Position numbers and translations under genes: made by a program | From: UBA6186 sp050012295 | GTDB taxonomy: Bacteria > Pseudomonadota > Gammaproteobacteria > UBA6186 > Azoamicaceae | DNA length: 64,000 nt | Direction: 5' to 3' | Assembly (NCBI GenBank): GCA_050012295.1 | Contig: JBEKHL010000001.1 | Coordinates: 1 to 64,000, forward strand | In this document: positions 8,211 to 16,416 of the stretch, piece by piece | Numbering within the stretch: the stretch's first letter is position 1 | Layout of the letters: each line of letters opens with the position of its first letter | Notes under the pieces: model-generated | Told to the model about the DNA's origin: nothing | What the model saw: the letters and a program-made list of their open reading frames with translations, nothing else | Databases searched by the model: none

Positions 8211-8855
8211 ATGAAGAAGCTAAAACGTATTGTAAAAAAAGCAGGACAAGATATAGAACGAACTTTAGAACGCGTTGGTACACACCCAGAAAGAGAGGCA
8301 TCTAGAAATATTTTAAACACTATAAATACCGATTTTAACGATATTAATACTACAGAAAAAATGACAGAAATTACTACTAAAATTGCAGATTTACGTACAC
8401 AACTAACCCAGCTAGATTATAATGCAATAAATCTTCCACAATATTCTATTATAAATGATTGTTGGACAATTATAGATCAATTTATAATATCCATGACTCA
8501 AGCACACGAAAGCATTGCAACAGCTCGTTCTCTTATGTATAAATTGCAAGGAGATATCTCTGCTAGACCTAATAACCGCCATCTTGATAGTGATGTCAAA
8601 ACTGATTGTGCTGATACGCTAAAAGAAATGCAAACAACTCAAACAACTTTTAATACTACATATATTGAATTTATATCTTACTACCATGCAATTAAGTCTC
8701 AAATTACAAGCATAGAAGTACTAATGGAACGATTAACTACACCTGCTGCCCCTACCCCTATAGTTACTGCTTTTAGACAACAACAGGAACATACCGAAGA
8801 AGCTCTACTAGCAACACCTGAATCTGGATTACATCTAGCATTAAGAATGTCATAA
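8211..8855 (+). CDS. Tandem-family hypothetical protein (214 aa)
   Basis: Unrecognised family. The N-terminus (1-35) is a strongly basic amphipathic helix starting MKKLKRIVKKAGQ, followed by an ERxGTHPER-type segment and an all-helical body of Thr/Asn/Ile-rich heptad-like sequence (about 40-185). The C-terminus carries the sequence FRQQQEHT, then a Gly-Leu-His-Leu-x-Leu-Arg-Met ending. The next gene matches along its whole length. A strong AAGGAGAG precedes the ATG, and a TATAAT-like sequence lies about 45 bp upstream. The basic helix could bind membranes or nucleic acid, which is only an inference. No enzymatic motif is visible. Confidence 0.75.
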   Translation: MKKLKRIVKKAGQDIERTLERVGTHPEREASRNILNTINTDFNDINTTEKMTEITTKIADLRTQLTQLDYNAINLPQYSIINDCWTIIDQFIISMTQAHESIATARSLMYKLQGDISARPNNRHLDSDVKTDCADTLKEMQTTQTTFNTTYIEFISYYHAIKSQITSIEVLMERLTTPAAPTPIVTAFRQQQEHTEEALLATPESGLHLALRMS

Positions 8856-8966
8856 TAATTTTATTTAAAATTTTTTCTTTTATTTTTAATTAAAAGTATG
8901 TTAATAATAGTTTAAAAGTAAAAAATAAATTTTTATAATCATTTATTGCTTCTGGAGATGACAAAA

Positions 8967-9623
8967 ATGAAACTAAAACAAATCATTAAAGCAGCAGGAA
9001 AGAGACTTGAAAGAGCTAGCGATCGCATAGAAACTCACCATGAAAGAAAAAAATCTAGAAAGATTTTAGAGACTATAAATACCCAACTAAATAACCTTAA
9101 TACTGCAGAAAAACTGACAGAAATTAATGCTAAAATTACAGATCTACGTACTAAAGTAGCTCAATTAGATAACAATACAACAAATCTTCCATTATATTCC
9201 ACCATAAATACTTGTTTGACAATTATAGATCAATTTATAATATCTATGACCCAAGAACAAGCAAGAATTACAACAGCTTCTTCTACTATAGATAGATTGC
9301 GAGGGGAAATCTCTAATATACCAAAAACCCACCAGGATAGTGACGATATAAGCGCAGATTGTGCTAATATGCTACAAGAAATGCAAACCGCACAAACAAC
9401 TTTTAATAGCAATTGCGATAAATTTATGTCTTATTACCACGCAACTATAGCTCAATTTACAGCCATACAGGTACTAATGGAACAATTAACGACAAATGTT
9501 GCTGCCGCTGCCTCCCCTATAGTTACTGCTTTTAGACAACAACAAGAACATACCAAAGAAGCTCTACCAGCAGCACCTGAATCTGGATTACATCTGGTAT
9601 TAAGAATGCAGCCAAGGCTTTAA
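8967..9623 (+). CDS. Tandem-family hypothetical protein (218 aa)
   Basis: Close paralogue of the preceding gene, similar from the first residue (MKLKQIIKAAGKRLERA) to the last (HL(V/A)LRM). The start is set at the ATG at 8967 because GGAG lies 8 nt upstream and the alignment with the sister begins exactly there. An ATG 7 codons upstream has no such support. The same basic N-terminal helix, helical middle and FRQQQEHT block are present. The intergenic sequence before it also resembles that before the sister gene, so the duplication included upstream DNA. A strong terminator follows at 9639. Function is unknown. Confidence 0.77.
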   Translation: MKLKQIIKAAGKRLERASDRIETHHERKKSRKILETINTQLNNLNTAEKLTEINAKITDLRTKVAQLDNNTTNLPLYSTINTCLTIIDQFIISMTQEQARITTASSTIDRLRGEISNIPKTHQDSDDISADCANMLQEMQTAQTTFNSNCDKFMSYYHATIAQFTAIQVLMEQLTTNVAAAASPIVTAFRQQQEHTKEALPAAPESGLHLVLRMQPRL

Positions 9624-9638
9624 TCTATATTAAACAAG

Positions 9639-9678
9639 ATTATCTTTGGAAAACTTTAAATTTCCAAAGATAATTTTT
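9639..9678 (+). terminator. Rho-independent terminator overlapping the 3' end of rph
   Basis: A perfect 14-bp inverted repeat (9639-9652 and 9661-9674) with an 8-nt loop is followed by TTTT on the plus strand. It would end transcripts of the tandem-family genes. The right arm and tail lie inside the last codons of rph on the opposite strand, and the rph stop falls in the loop. Confidence 0.8.
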
Positions 9679-10384
9679 GCTTAGTAAATAAAATATTTAT
9701 ACCTTGTTTAGCTAATTCTAACATTTCCATTAATTCTGACATAGAAAAAGCCTGCGATTCCGCAGTACCTTGAATTTCTATAAATTTGCCTGATTCATTC
9801 ATTACAACATTTAGATCGGTTTGAGCATTAGAATCCTCTGTATAATCTAAATCTAAAATAACATTGTTTTTATAAATACCAACAGAAATAGAAGCTACTA
9901 ATTCTTTAAACGGATCCCTAGAACCTAATATTAAACCTTTTTTTTGCATGTACCTAATAGCCTCGTAAAGAGCAATACAACCACCAGTAATGCTTGCTGT
10001 TCTAGTGCCACCATCCGCCTGAATTACATCACAATCAATAGTAATGGTATATTCTGGTAATGCTGTTAAATCTATTGCTGATCTTAAAGATCTAGCGATT
10101 AATCGTTGAATTTCCATAGTACGACCGGGCACAAAACCTCTTGCTCCATCTCGTTGTCCACGTTCATGAGTTGCTCTTGGCAACATGCCGTACTCTGCAG
10201 TTACCCACCCTTGATTTTGGCCTTTAAGAAATTTTGGCACACCCTGAATAACACTAGCATTACATAATACTTTAGTATTCCCATACTCTATTAATACAGA
10301 ACCTTCTGCATATTTAGTGTAATTTTTAGTAATAGTAATTTCTCTTAAATCTGATGGTACTCTACCGTTAGAACGCACGCTCAT
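9656..10384 (-). CDS. rph: Ribonuclease PH
   Basis: Phosphorolytic 3'-5' exoribonuclease that trims the 3' ends of tRNA precursors and takes part in rRNA turnover; a hexameric ring of RNase PH-fold subunits in the cytoplasm. Family features visible are the N-terminal MSVRSNGR...LR, the GWVTAEYGMLPRATHER block (about 79-95), the phosphate-site arginines in QRDGARGFVPGRTMEIQRLIARSLR and the IDCDVIQADGGTRTASITG motif. The 242 residues are complete. AAGGTG precedes the ATG. It is the first gene of the minus-strand block read away from the mutase, and its 3' end doubles as terminator for the opposing genes. Confidence 0.97.
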   Translation of the reverse strand: MSVRSNGRVPSDLREITITKNYTKYAEGSVLIEYGNTKVLCNASVIQGVPKFLKGQNQGWVTAEYGMLPRATHERGQRDGARGFVPGRTMEIQRLIARSLRSAIDLTALPEYTITIDCDVIQADGGTRTASITGGCIALYEAIRYMQKKGLILGSRDPFKELVASISVGIYKNNVILDLDYTEDSNAQTDLNVVMNESGKFIEIQGTAESQAFSMSELMEMLELAKQGINILFTKQKLSLEI

Positions 10385-10417
10385 ATTAACACCTTATTTT
10401 TTATTATAATAAATATA

Positions 10418-11812
10418 CTAAAACGGAATCGATAAACTAGCATCAATTGCTAATAAATAACTTTTAAAAATTTTTTTAATTTTATCTAAACTTACTAAAT
10501 CTACCGCTTCAAATCTAGCAATTAAATTTGGCGTAGTATTAGAAGATCTTACTAATCCCCAACAATCAGCAAAATCTAATCTTAATCCATCAACTGTAGT
10601 AATTTGTGCTGCTTTTTCATGAACCATAGCAATTAACTTTTCAACAATAGTATGCTTTACAGCCTCACTAGATTTAATAATTAATTCTGGGGTAGAAAAA
10701 TTTTCAGGTAAATTATTACATAAAATATGCAATGTCTTTCCTGAACAAGCAAGTAATTCTATTAACCTAGCTGCTGTATATAACCCATCATCAAAACCAA
10801 ACCATCGATCTTTAAAAAACACATGCCCACTCATTTCTCCTGCAAGTAAGGCATTAGTTTCTTGCATTTTAGCCTTAATCAAAGAATGACCAGTTTTCCA
10901 CATTAACGGTTGACCACCAGATCCTTTAATAACTTCTCTTAAATGATTAGTGGATTTAACATCGTATATAATTACTGCATTTTTATTTTTTAATAAAATA
11001 TCTTTAGCAAATAACATTAAATATCGATCTGGCCAAATAATATTACCTTTGTTATCGATAACCCCTAAACGATCCCCGTCACCATCGAAAGCAATTCCCA
11101 AATCAGCTGCATTATCCAATACTGTTCGTTGCAAAACTTTTAAATTTTTAGGATCTCCAGGATCTGGGTGATGGTTAGGAAAATTACCATCTATCTCGCA
11201 ATATAATGGTATACAATCTATTCCTAACGCAGAAAATAATTTTTCCGCTACGACAGACGCTGCGCCATTTCCACAATCTATTACTATTTTTAATTTTTTG
11301 ATCTTGTTTTGATCTACATTAATATTACTAACAATATAGTTAATATATTTATTAATTATATTGTCTTCTATAACTTGCCCAATATTATTACTATCAGCTG
11401 TTCTAAGCTTGTTAGCAATAATTAAATTTCTTAACTCTAAAATTTGTTCCCCATAAATCGCATTACCAGCCAAAATAATTTTTAAACCATTATAATTTGA
11501 AGGATTATGGCTACCAGTTAACATAACTGCGGAAACAATATTTAAAGTACTTGCAGCAAAATATAATATTGGAGTTGGGACTAAACCAAGATCTAATACA
11601 TTACACCCTGTAGCAATAATTCCCTGTGTTAATTTAGCTATTAACCTAGGACTAGATAAACGCCCATCTCTAGCTACTACTACTTGTTGTGTACCGTTCA
11701 GTAAAGTTTTTTCACCAACTACTTTACCAATTAAAAATACATTTTCTTCTGTTAAAGTTTGATCTACAATCCCGCGAATATCATAAGCTCTAAAGATTTC
11801 TGAGTTAATCAA
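10418..11812 (-). CDS. Phosphomannomutase/phosphoglucomutase (AlgC/ManB type)
   Basis: Alpha-D-phosphohexomutase converting mannose or glucose 6-phosphate to the 1-phosphate for LPS and other glycans, cytoplasmic. All four family blocks are visible: the phosphoserine loop TGSHNP (S101 or nearby), the metal site DGDGDR (about 243-248), the sugar-binding GEMSGH (about 320) and the phosphate-binding loop near the C-terminus (RSSNTTPNL). At 464 residues the protein is full length for the AlgC type. The initiator is a TTG at 11812, only 2 nt after the dut stop, so translation is probably coupled. The genes dut and algC are neighbours in many gammaproteobacteria. Confidence 0.93.
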   Translation of the reverse strand: MINSEIFRAYDIRGIVDQTLTEENVFLIGKVVGEKTLLNGTQQVVVARDGRLSSPRLIAKLTQGIIATGCNVLDLGLVPTPILYFAASTLNIVSAVMLTGSHNPSNYNGLKIILAGNAIYGEQILELRNLIIANKLRTADSNNIGQVIEDNIINKYINYIVSNINVDQNKIKKLKIVIDCGNGAASVVAEKLFSALGIDCIPLYCEIDGNFPNHHPDPGDPKNLKVLQRTVLDNAADLGIAFDGDGDRLGVIDNKGNIIWPDRYLMLFAKDILLKNKNAVIIYDVKSTNHLREVIKGSGGQPLMWKTGHSLIKAKMQETNALLAGEMSGHVFFKDRWFGFDDGLYTAARLIELLACSGKTLHILCNNLPENFSTPELIIKSSEAVKHTIVEKLIAMVHEKAAQITTVDGLRLDFADCWGLVRSSNTTPNLIARFEAVDLVSLDKIKKIFKSYLLAIDASLSIPF

Positions 11813-11814
11813 AA

Positions 11815-12282
11815 CTATAACCTACCTGTATGACCAAAACCACCCATAGCCCGCTCACTAATTGTAAAATCATCAACAATATCTACAGTGGCTTGAGCGA
11901 TTTTCACTAAAACTAACTGTGCTATACGTTCTCCAACTTCTATAATAAAAGCTGATTTACCACGATTCCAACAAGAAATTAATAATTCTCCTTGATAGTC
12001 TGAATCAATTAATCCCACTAAATTTCCTAAAACTATCCCGTGTTTATGCCCTAACCCTGAACGAGGCAAAATTATTCCAGCATATCCTGAATCCGCAATA
12101 TATACTGCTAAGCCAGTAGGAATAAGTTGTACATCACCAGGATTTAACAACAAAGGTTGCTCTAAACAAGCTCGCAGATCCATCCCTGCAGAACCAGAAG
12201 TAGCATAACTAGGTATAGGTAAAATAGTGCCTAACTTATGATTTAAAATTTTAATTTTTAAACCTAACGGCCATGATTTCAT
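11815..12282 (-). CDS. dut: Deoxyuridine 5'-triphosphate nucleotidohydrolase (dUTPase)
   Basis: Hydrolyses dUTP to dUMP and pyrophosphate, which keeps uracil out of DNA and feeds dTMP synthesis. The five trimeric dUTPase motifs are visible: AGMDLRA, PRSGLGHKHG, the GLIDSDYQGEL block, the GERIAQLV block, and the C-terminal RAMGGFGHTGR that closes over the active site. I start at the ATG at 12282 (MKSWPLGLK), which gives 155 residues and fits the family. The frame continues to a TTG at 12297, giving 160 residues, but that start is weaker. It is first in the minus-strand dut-mutase-rph block. Confidence 0.96.
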   Translation of the reverse strand: MKSWPLGLKIKILNHKLGTILPIPSYATSGSAGMDLRACLEQPLLLNPGDVQLIPTGLAVYIADSGYAGIILPRSGLGHKHGIVLGNLVGLIDSDYQGELLISCWNRGKSAFIIEVGERIAQLVLVKIAQATVDIVDDFTISERAMGGFGHTGRL

Positions 12283-12427
12283 CGTTATTATTTCCAAAAT
12301 AAAAATTATGCCATGATTTTAAATTTAAATAAAATAAAATAAATATTGCATAAATAATAAATTTTTGTTAAAAAGCTTAATATTTAAACTAGATCTAATT
12401 ATCTAAATTAATTATAAGAGAATTGTT

Positions 12428-12664
12428 ATGTCAAAAGTATGTCAAGTAACTAATAAAAAACCTATGGTTGGGCATACCGTGTCTCATTCTAATCGTAAAA
12501 TTAACCGTAGATTTGAACCAAATCTTAAATGGCATAGATTCTGGTCTACAAGCAAAGATAAATTTGTAAGACTTAGAATTTCTAGCCATGGTTTACGTAT
12601 AATAGATAAACTCGGTATAGATCATATAATTGCTAATCTAGAAGCTACTGGTAAAAAATTTTAA
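12428..12664 (+). CDS. rpmB: 50S ribosomal protein L28
   Basis: L28 of the large ribosomal subunit, 78 residues, full length. The N-terminal MSKVCQVTNKKPMVGHTVSHS and the RRFEPNLKWHRFW segment are typical of the proteobacterial protein. It is followed 16 nt later by rpmG, the standard rpmB-rpmG pair. The gene is divergent from dut, and AGAG lies before the ATG. Confidence 0.98.
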   Translation: MSKVCQVTNKKPMVGHTVSHSNRKINRRFEPNLKWHRFWSTSKDKFVRLRISSHGLRIIDKLGIDHIIANLEATGKKF

Positions 12665-12680
12665 TTAAGAGGCAAAAAAC

Positions 12681-12866
12681 ATGTCTAAAAAAAGAAAAAC
12701 TATTATTGTTAAATTAGCATCAACTGCTTCAAAATATTTTTACACTACCAGAAAAAATCCTAAAATGACTGGCGGTTTTCAAGAAAGTGGTAAACTCAAA
12801 CTAATGAAATATGATCCAGTCATTAGAAAACATGTCTGGTTTGAAGAAAAGAAGATTGGAAAATAA
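12681..12866 (+). CDS. rpmG: 50S ribosomal protein L33
   Basis: L33 of the large ribosomal subunit, 61 residues, slightly longer than the usual 50-56 because of a C-terminal Lys-rich tail. The KLASTASKYFYTTRKNP core and the KLKLMKYDPVIRKHV block are clear. It has none of the zinc-binding cysteines found in one class of L33, so it is the zinc-independent type. Second gene of the rpmB-rpmG pair, with AGAGGC before its ATG. Confidence 0.97.
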   Translation: MSKKRKTIIVKLASTASKYFYTTRKNPKMTGGFQESGKLKLMKYDPVIRKHVWFEEKKIGK

Positions 12867-12932
12867 AAAAAAACCATAACTATAACTATAATAAAATATT
12901 AAGGATTCTAATATTTTTATTTTTTTATAGAT

Positions 12933-14297
12933 ATGGAGCAAAAAGTGGCTGAGTTAACCGACCAAAATAATACGCCATTTACAAAAAAATCACACAGGCC
13001 GTGGAACGCTGCGTTACTAGAGCAAACAGTAAAAAACTCTAATTCTACCCAAATAACGATAGATCCTTCTTCGTTTAAACAACAAACCATTAACAACGAT
13101 CCTAACAAAAATAAAACTAGAACCTCAGAAGAAGTAGATCCATTAAAATTAATGTTAAAAGAGAAAAATTCTCAAAAAAGTCAACTAATTAATCAAATAA
13201 CTGACAAATCTAATAGCTCTCTTTTACTTGGTGGCTTCTTTCAACCAAACAATATGCAACTTCAAAATTCTGGTCCAAATGGTAGAAAAATTAATAGCTT
13301 AATACATGACTTAAAAAGTAAAGAACAAGAAATTACTTCATTAACTGCTAGTTTAAAAATTGCTGAAGCAACAGAAAAAGCGGAACAAGCAGAAATTATT
13401 CGTCAAACGGAAGAACATGCTAGATTATCAGCCGAACAACGAATGAAAAAAGCTATAGAACAAGTCCATGTAGCTGCCTCTCAGCTAGGTATTGCTATAG
13501 AAAAAGCTCAACTTGCGGAACAGGCCCAGAAAGAAGAAGAAAAGGCTAGAAGAATTGCTGAAGGCAAAGTAAACAAGACCTTAGAACAGGCTAGACTATT
13601 AGAACTGGCCTTGCAAAATGAAATTCAAGCTAAAAAAGCCGCTGAAGATAAAGCGCAAATAAGTTTAAACCAAACCATTCAAACAGAGTTAGCTAGACAA
13701 GAAATAGAAGGGGCTAAAAAAAAATTAGATCAAGATTATCTAGAGCTAACAGAAAAATTACACAATACGGAAATAGCAAGATACTCTGAAGAAAAAGCCA
13801 AATGCGAATTACAACAACAATTTAATCGCTATCAAGAAATTAACGAACATGATAAACAGATCTTAGAAAAAGCTTTACAAAACTCAAAAGTAGATAATAC
13901 CGAATTAAATTCTTACAATAATGAATTACAAAATCAAATTATAGGGTTAGAAGAATTAATAAAACAACAACAACAACAGCTAATTATGTTAGATACAACT
14001 ATCAATTCTCTACAAAATCAACAAAATAAATTACAACAAATTATTGAAACTGAACAAAATTTAAGAAAATTAGCTGAACAAAAGGCTAGTTCTGCATTAG
14101 CCAGTGCCGCGAAAGCAGAATTATCACGAAAAGAAATGGAACAACAAATAAAATTGATTGATGACCGTGCTAAGCGTGCCGTTGCCCATGCCAGCAAAAC
14201 TGTAATGAAATTCTTAGACTCCCCAATATCAGCAAATAAAGCTGATCTAAAAGAAAAAGAATTAGACGATAATTATTTAGAAGAATTATTAAAATAA
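12933..14297 (+). CDS. Large coiled-coil protein of unknown function
   Basis: 454 residues, unrecognised. The first 115 or so residues are polar and probably disordered (Asn/Ser/Lys/Thr-rich). Residues from about 120 to 435 are a nearly continuous coiled coil with Ala/Glu/Gln/Lys heptads, such as repeated A-E-(Q/K)-A and KA(A/E)E units. No signal peptide or membrane helix is visible. A better initiator may be the GTG at 12945, because GGAG lies 6 nt before it, inside the first codons of the ATG reading. The gene follows rpmG by 66 bp. The role could be structural or an effector scaffold; there is no direct evidence. Confidence 0.75.
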   Translation: MEQKVAELTDQNNTPFTKKSHRPWNAALLEQTVKNSNSTQITIDPSSFKQQTINNDPNKNKTRTSEEVDPLKLMLKEKNSQKSQLINQITDKSNSSLLLGGFFQPNNMQLQNSGPNGRKINSLIHDLKSKEQEITSLTASLKIAEATEKAEQAEIIRQTEEHARLSAEQRMKKAIEQVHVAASQLGIAIEKAQLAEQAQKEEEKARRIAEGKVNKTLEQARLLELALQNEIQAKKAAEDKAQISLNQTIQTELARQEIEGAKKKLDQDYLELTEKLHNTEIARYSEEKAKCELQQQFNRYQEINEHDKQILEKALQNSKVDNTELNSYNNELQNQIIGLEELIKQQQQQLIMLDTTINSLQNQQNKLQQIIETEQNLRKLAEQKASSALASAAKAELSRKEMEQQIKLIDDRAKRAVAHASKTVMKFLDSPISANKADLKEKELDDNYLEELLK

Positions 14298-14299
14298 TA

Positions 14300-14842
14300 T
14301 TATGAAGAAATAACAGTATTGCAGCTAGCTGGTAAATAATTAGTTGGCATAGCGTTAGCATCACTACTCAAAGTTCCACATATATAAGTTATATCACCGC
14401 CACCAACACTAGTAGCAGCACTTTGACCCAGTCTAATGTATACATTAGCAATATTACCTGTGCTGGTTGTAACATTAGCCTGTAATTGAAACTGCCCATA
14501 AGGATTACCAGAACCATCGGTACCAGTATTATAGGCAGCACTAACACCATTTTTTAATGGACTAGCATAAGGAGTAGTAGAAGCCGATATCGCACTAGGT
14601 AAAGTTTGTCCATAACAAGCCACTGTACCTGCAGCCGGAAAAGTAGCGTTTTGTAAAAAATATTGATACACTTGCACTTGGCAAGGGTCTATGGTGGATA
14701 TCATCTGGGACACGGTTGCTTTATTAACGTATACTTTATAGTTGGGGATAGCAATTGCAGCTATAAATGCAGCTATAGCAACTACTATCATTAGTTCTGT
14801 TAAAGAAAAAGCAGTAATTAAAGCAATAATTATTTTATACAT
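14300..14842 (-). CDS. Type IV pilin-like protein
   Basis: The N-terminus is a class III prepilin signal: a short leader (residues 1-11) and then FSLTELMIVVAI, with the essential Glu at +5 and a hydrophobic helix running to AIPNYKVYV. The globular part (about 45-180) is Thr/Ala/Gly/Ser-rich, with cysteines that could form the C-terminal disulfide loop. Odd points are that the residue before the cleavage site is Ala (TA/F) instead of the usual Gly, the leader is mostly hydrophobic with one Lys, and no strong ribosome binding site is visible. It stands alone, convergent with the coiled-coil gene and divergent from mutM, and no other pilus gene is in the window. It could be a minor pilin or pseudopilin. 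Confidence 0.85.
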   Translation of the reverse strand: MYKIIIALITAFSLTELMIVVAIAAFIAAIAIPNYKVYVNKATVSQMISTIDPCQVQVYQYFLQNATFPAAGTVACYGQTLPSAISASTTPYASPLKNGVSAAYNTGTDGSGNPYGQFQLQANVTTSTGNIANVYIRLGQSAATSVGGGDITYICGTLSSDANAMPTNYLPASCNTVISS

Positions 14843-14876
14843 AATAATTAATTATAGATTAATTTTTAGGTCGTGT

Positions 14877-15734
14877 ATGCCAGAGTTACCAGAAATTGAA
14901 ACTATTTGTAAAAGTCTACAAACTACTATTACTAATCATCAAATTAAACAAATAATTATACGTAAAGATACCTTACGTTGGCCAATTAACCCTGAGCTAA
15001 ATAAAATTTTGCAAAATAAAACTATTAAAAACATCTATCGTAGAGCAAAATATTTATTACTAAATTGCTATAATAAAAAAGACGATAATTCTGGACATTT
15101 AATTATTCACTTAGGCATGTCTGGCAAACTTAGTATTGTACCAAAACATTCTAAAAATTATAATATTATAGATAAACATGATCACGTAGATCTTATATTA
15201 CAAAACGACACTATTATACGTTACAATGACCCAAGAAGATTTGGCTCTATATTATGGACTACAGATAACCCACTTAAGCATAACTTATTAGTCAATCTTG
15301 GACCAGAACCATTTGATGCCTCTTTTACTGCTAGATACCTTTTAAAAAAAGCCAATAAAATACTTTTACCAATAAAACAATTTATTATGGATAATAAAAT
15401 AGTAGTAGGAATTGGTAATATTTACGCTAATGAAGCTTTATTTAAAGCTAATATTCATCCTATGAATGCAACTAAAAACCTTAACTTACTTAAATTTCAG
15501 AACCTAATAACTGCTATTCAGCAAACTTTAAAAACAGCAATCCTGCAAGGTGGGACTACTTTAAAAGATTTTTTTGATCCAAATGGAAAACCAGGCTACT
15601 TTTCACAAAATATTCAAGTCTATGGAAGAGCTAATCAACCTTGCTTAACCTGTAATACTATAATTTCACAAGTTAAACTAGGACAAAGATCTACTTTCTT
15701 TTGTAAAAATTGCCAACCATATGAAAAACGCTAA
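14877..15734 (+). CDS. mutM: Formamidopyrimidine-DNA glycosylase
   Basis: Removes 8-oxoguanine and formamidopyrimidine from DNA and nicks the abasic site. The start at 14877 is fixed by the family's invariant MPELPE, in which Pro2 becomes the catalytic N-terminus; longer readings would destroy activity. AGG precedes it. Also visible are the catalytic-lysine region (HLGMSGKL), the helix-two-turn-helix with VGIGNIYANEAL, and the C-terminal zinc finger, CLTC then CKNC. The 285 residues are slightly over the usual 270. Its 3' end overlaps mutH by 14 nt, so two DNA repair genes are translationally coupled. Confidence 0.97.
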   Translation: MPELPEIETICKSLQTTITNHQIKQIIIRKDTLRWPINPELNKILQNKTIKNIYRRAKYLLLNCYNKKDDNSGHLIIHLGMSGKLSIVPKHSKNYNIIDKHDHVDLILQNDTIIRYNDPRRFGSILWTTDNPLKHNLLVNLGPEPFDASFTARYLLKKANKILLPIKQFIMDNKIVVGIGNIYANEALFKANIHPMNATKNLNLLKFQNLITAIQQTLKTAILQGGTTLKDFFDPNGKPGYFSQNIQVYGRANQPCLTCNTIISQVKLGQRSTFFCKNCQPYEKR

Positions 15735-16380
15735 AGAATTACTAGAACTTTGTGATAAAATTGCTGGGATCAATATTTCTGAATTAGCACATTTTCTAAA
15801 AATAACCCCACCTAAATCGTTAAATAACAATAAAGGCTGGATTGGACAATTATTAGAGCAATACTTAGGAGCAACCGGAAGAAATCTACCTATAGCTGAT
15901 TTTCCACATTTAGGCATAGAATTAAAAACAATTCCAATTAATCTTAAAAATTTACACCCATTAGAGTCTACTTTTATATGTACTGCCACATTTAAACAAC
16001 CAGCCATGAACTGGGAACAATCTATAGTTAAACTTAAATTATCTAAAGTATTGTGGTTGCCAATAGAATCCTCCCCTAAAATAGATCTAATAAACCGTCG
16101 AATTGGTAAAGCTTTCTTATGGCAACCAAATACTAACGAGGCAGCAATTTTAAAACAAGATTGGCAAGAATTAACTGAAATAATACAATTAGGACATATT
16201 AACCTACTTTCAGCTAAATACGGTCGTTATTTGCAAATTCGACCTAAAGCTGCTAACTGTAAACACAACTTAGCTAAATATATTACGAACGATGGGGAAA
16301 CAATACAAACTGTAACTAGAGGGTTTTATTTAAGAACTAGCTTTACTAAAAATATTTTAGCTAACTACTTTGTTTGCTAG
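15721..16380 (+). CDS. mutH: DNA mismatch repair endonuclease MutH
   Basis: Methyl-directed mismatch repair endonuclease that nicks the unmethylated strand at hemimethylated GATC sites when activated by MutS and MutL. The catalytic D-x6-E-x-K is visible as D60, E67, K69 in ADFPHLGIELKT. The N-terminal KGWIGQLLEQYLGA and the C-terminal LQIRPKAAN and RGFYLRTSFT blocks match the Escherichia coli protein. The 219 residues are complete. It overlaps mutM by 14 nt. Its presence implies a Dam methylase, MutS and MutL elsewhere in the genome, and narrows the organism to gammaproteobacteria, because MutH is largely confined to them. Confidence 0.97.
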   Translation: MKNAKELLELCDKIAGINISELAHFLKITPPKSLNNNKGWIGQLLEQYLGATGRNLPIADFPHLGIELKTIPINLKNLHPLESTFICTATFKQPAMNWEQSIVKLKLSKVLWLPIESSPKIDLINRRIGKAFLWQPNTNEAAILKQDWQELTEIIQLGHINLLSAKYGRYLQIRPKAANCKHNLAKYITNDGETIQTVTRGFYLRTSFTKNILANYFVC

Positions 16381-16416
16381 ATTTATAATCATATTTTATT
16401 ATTAAGCCCAAAATCT

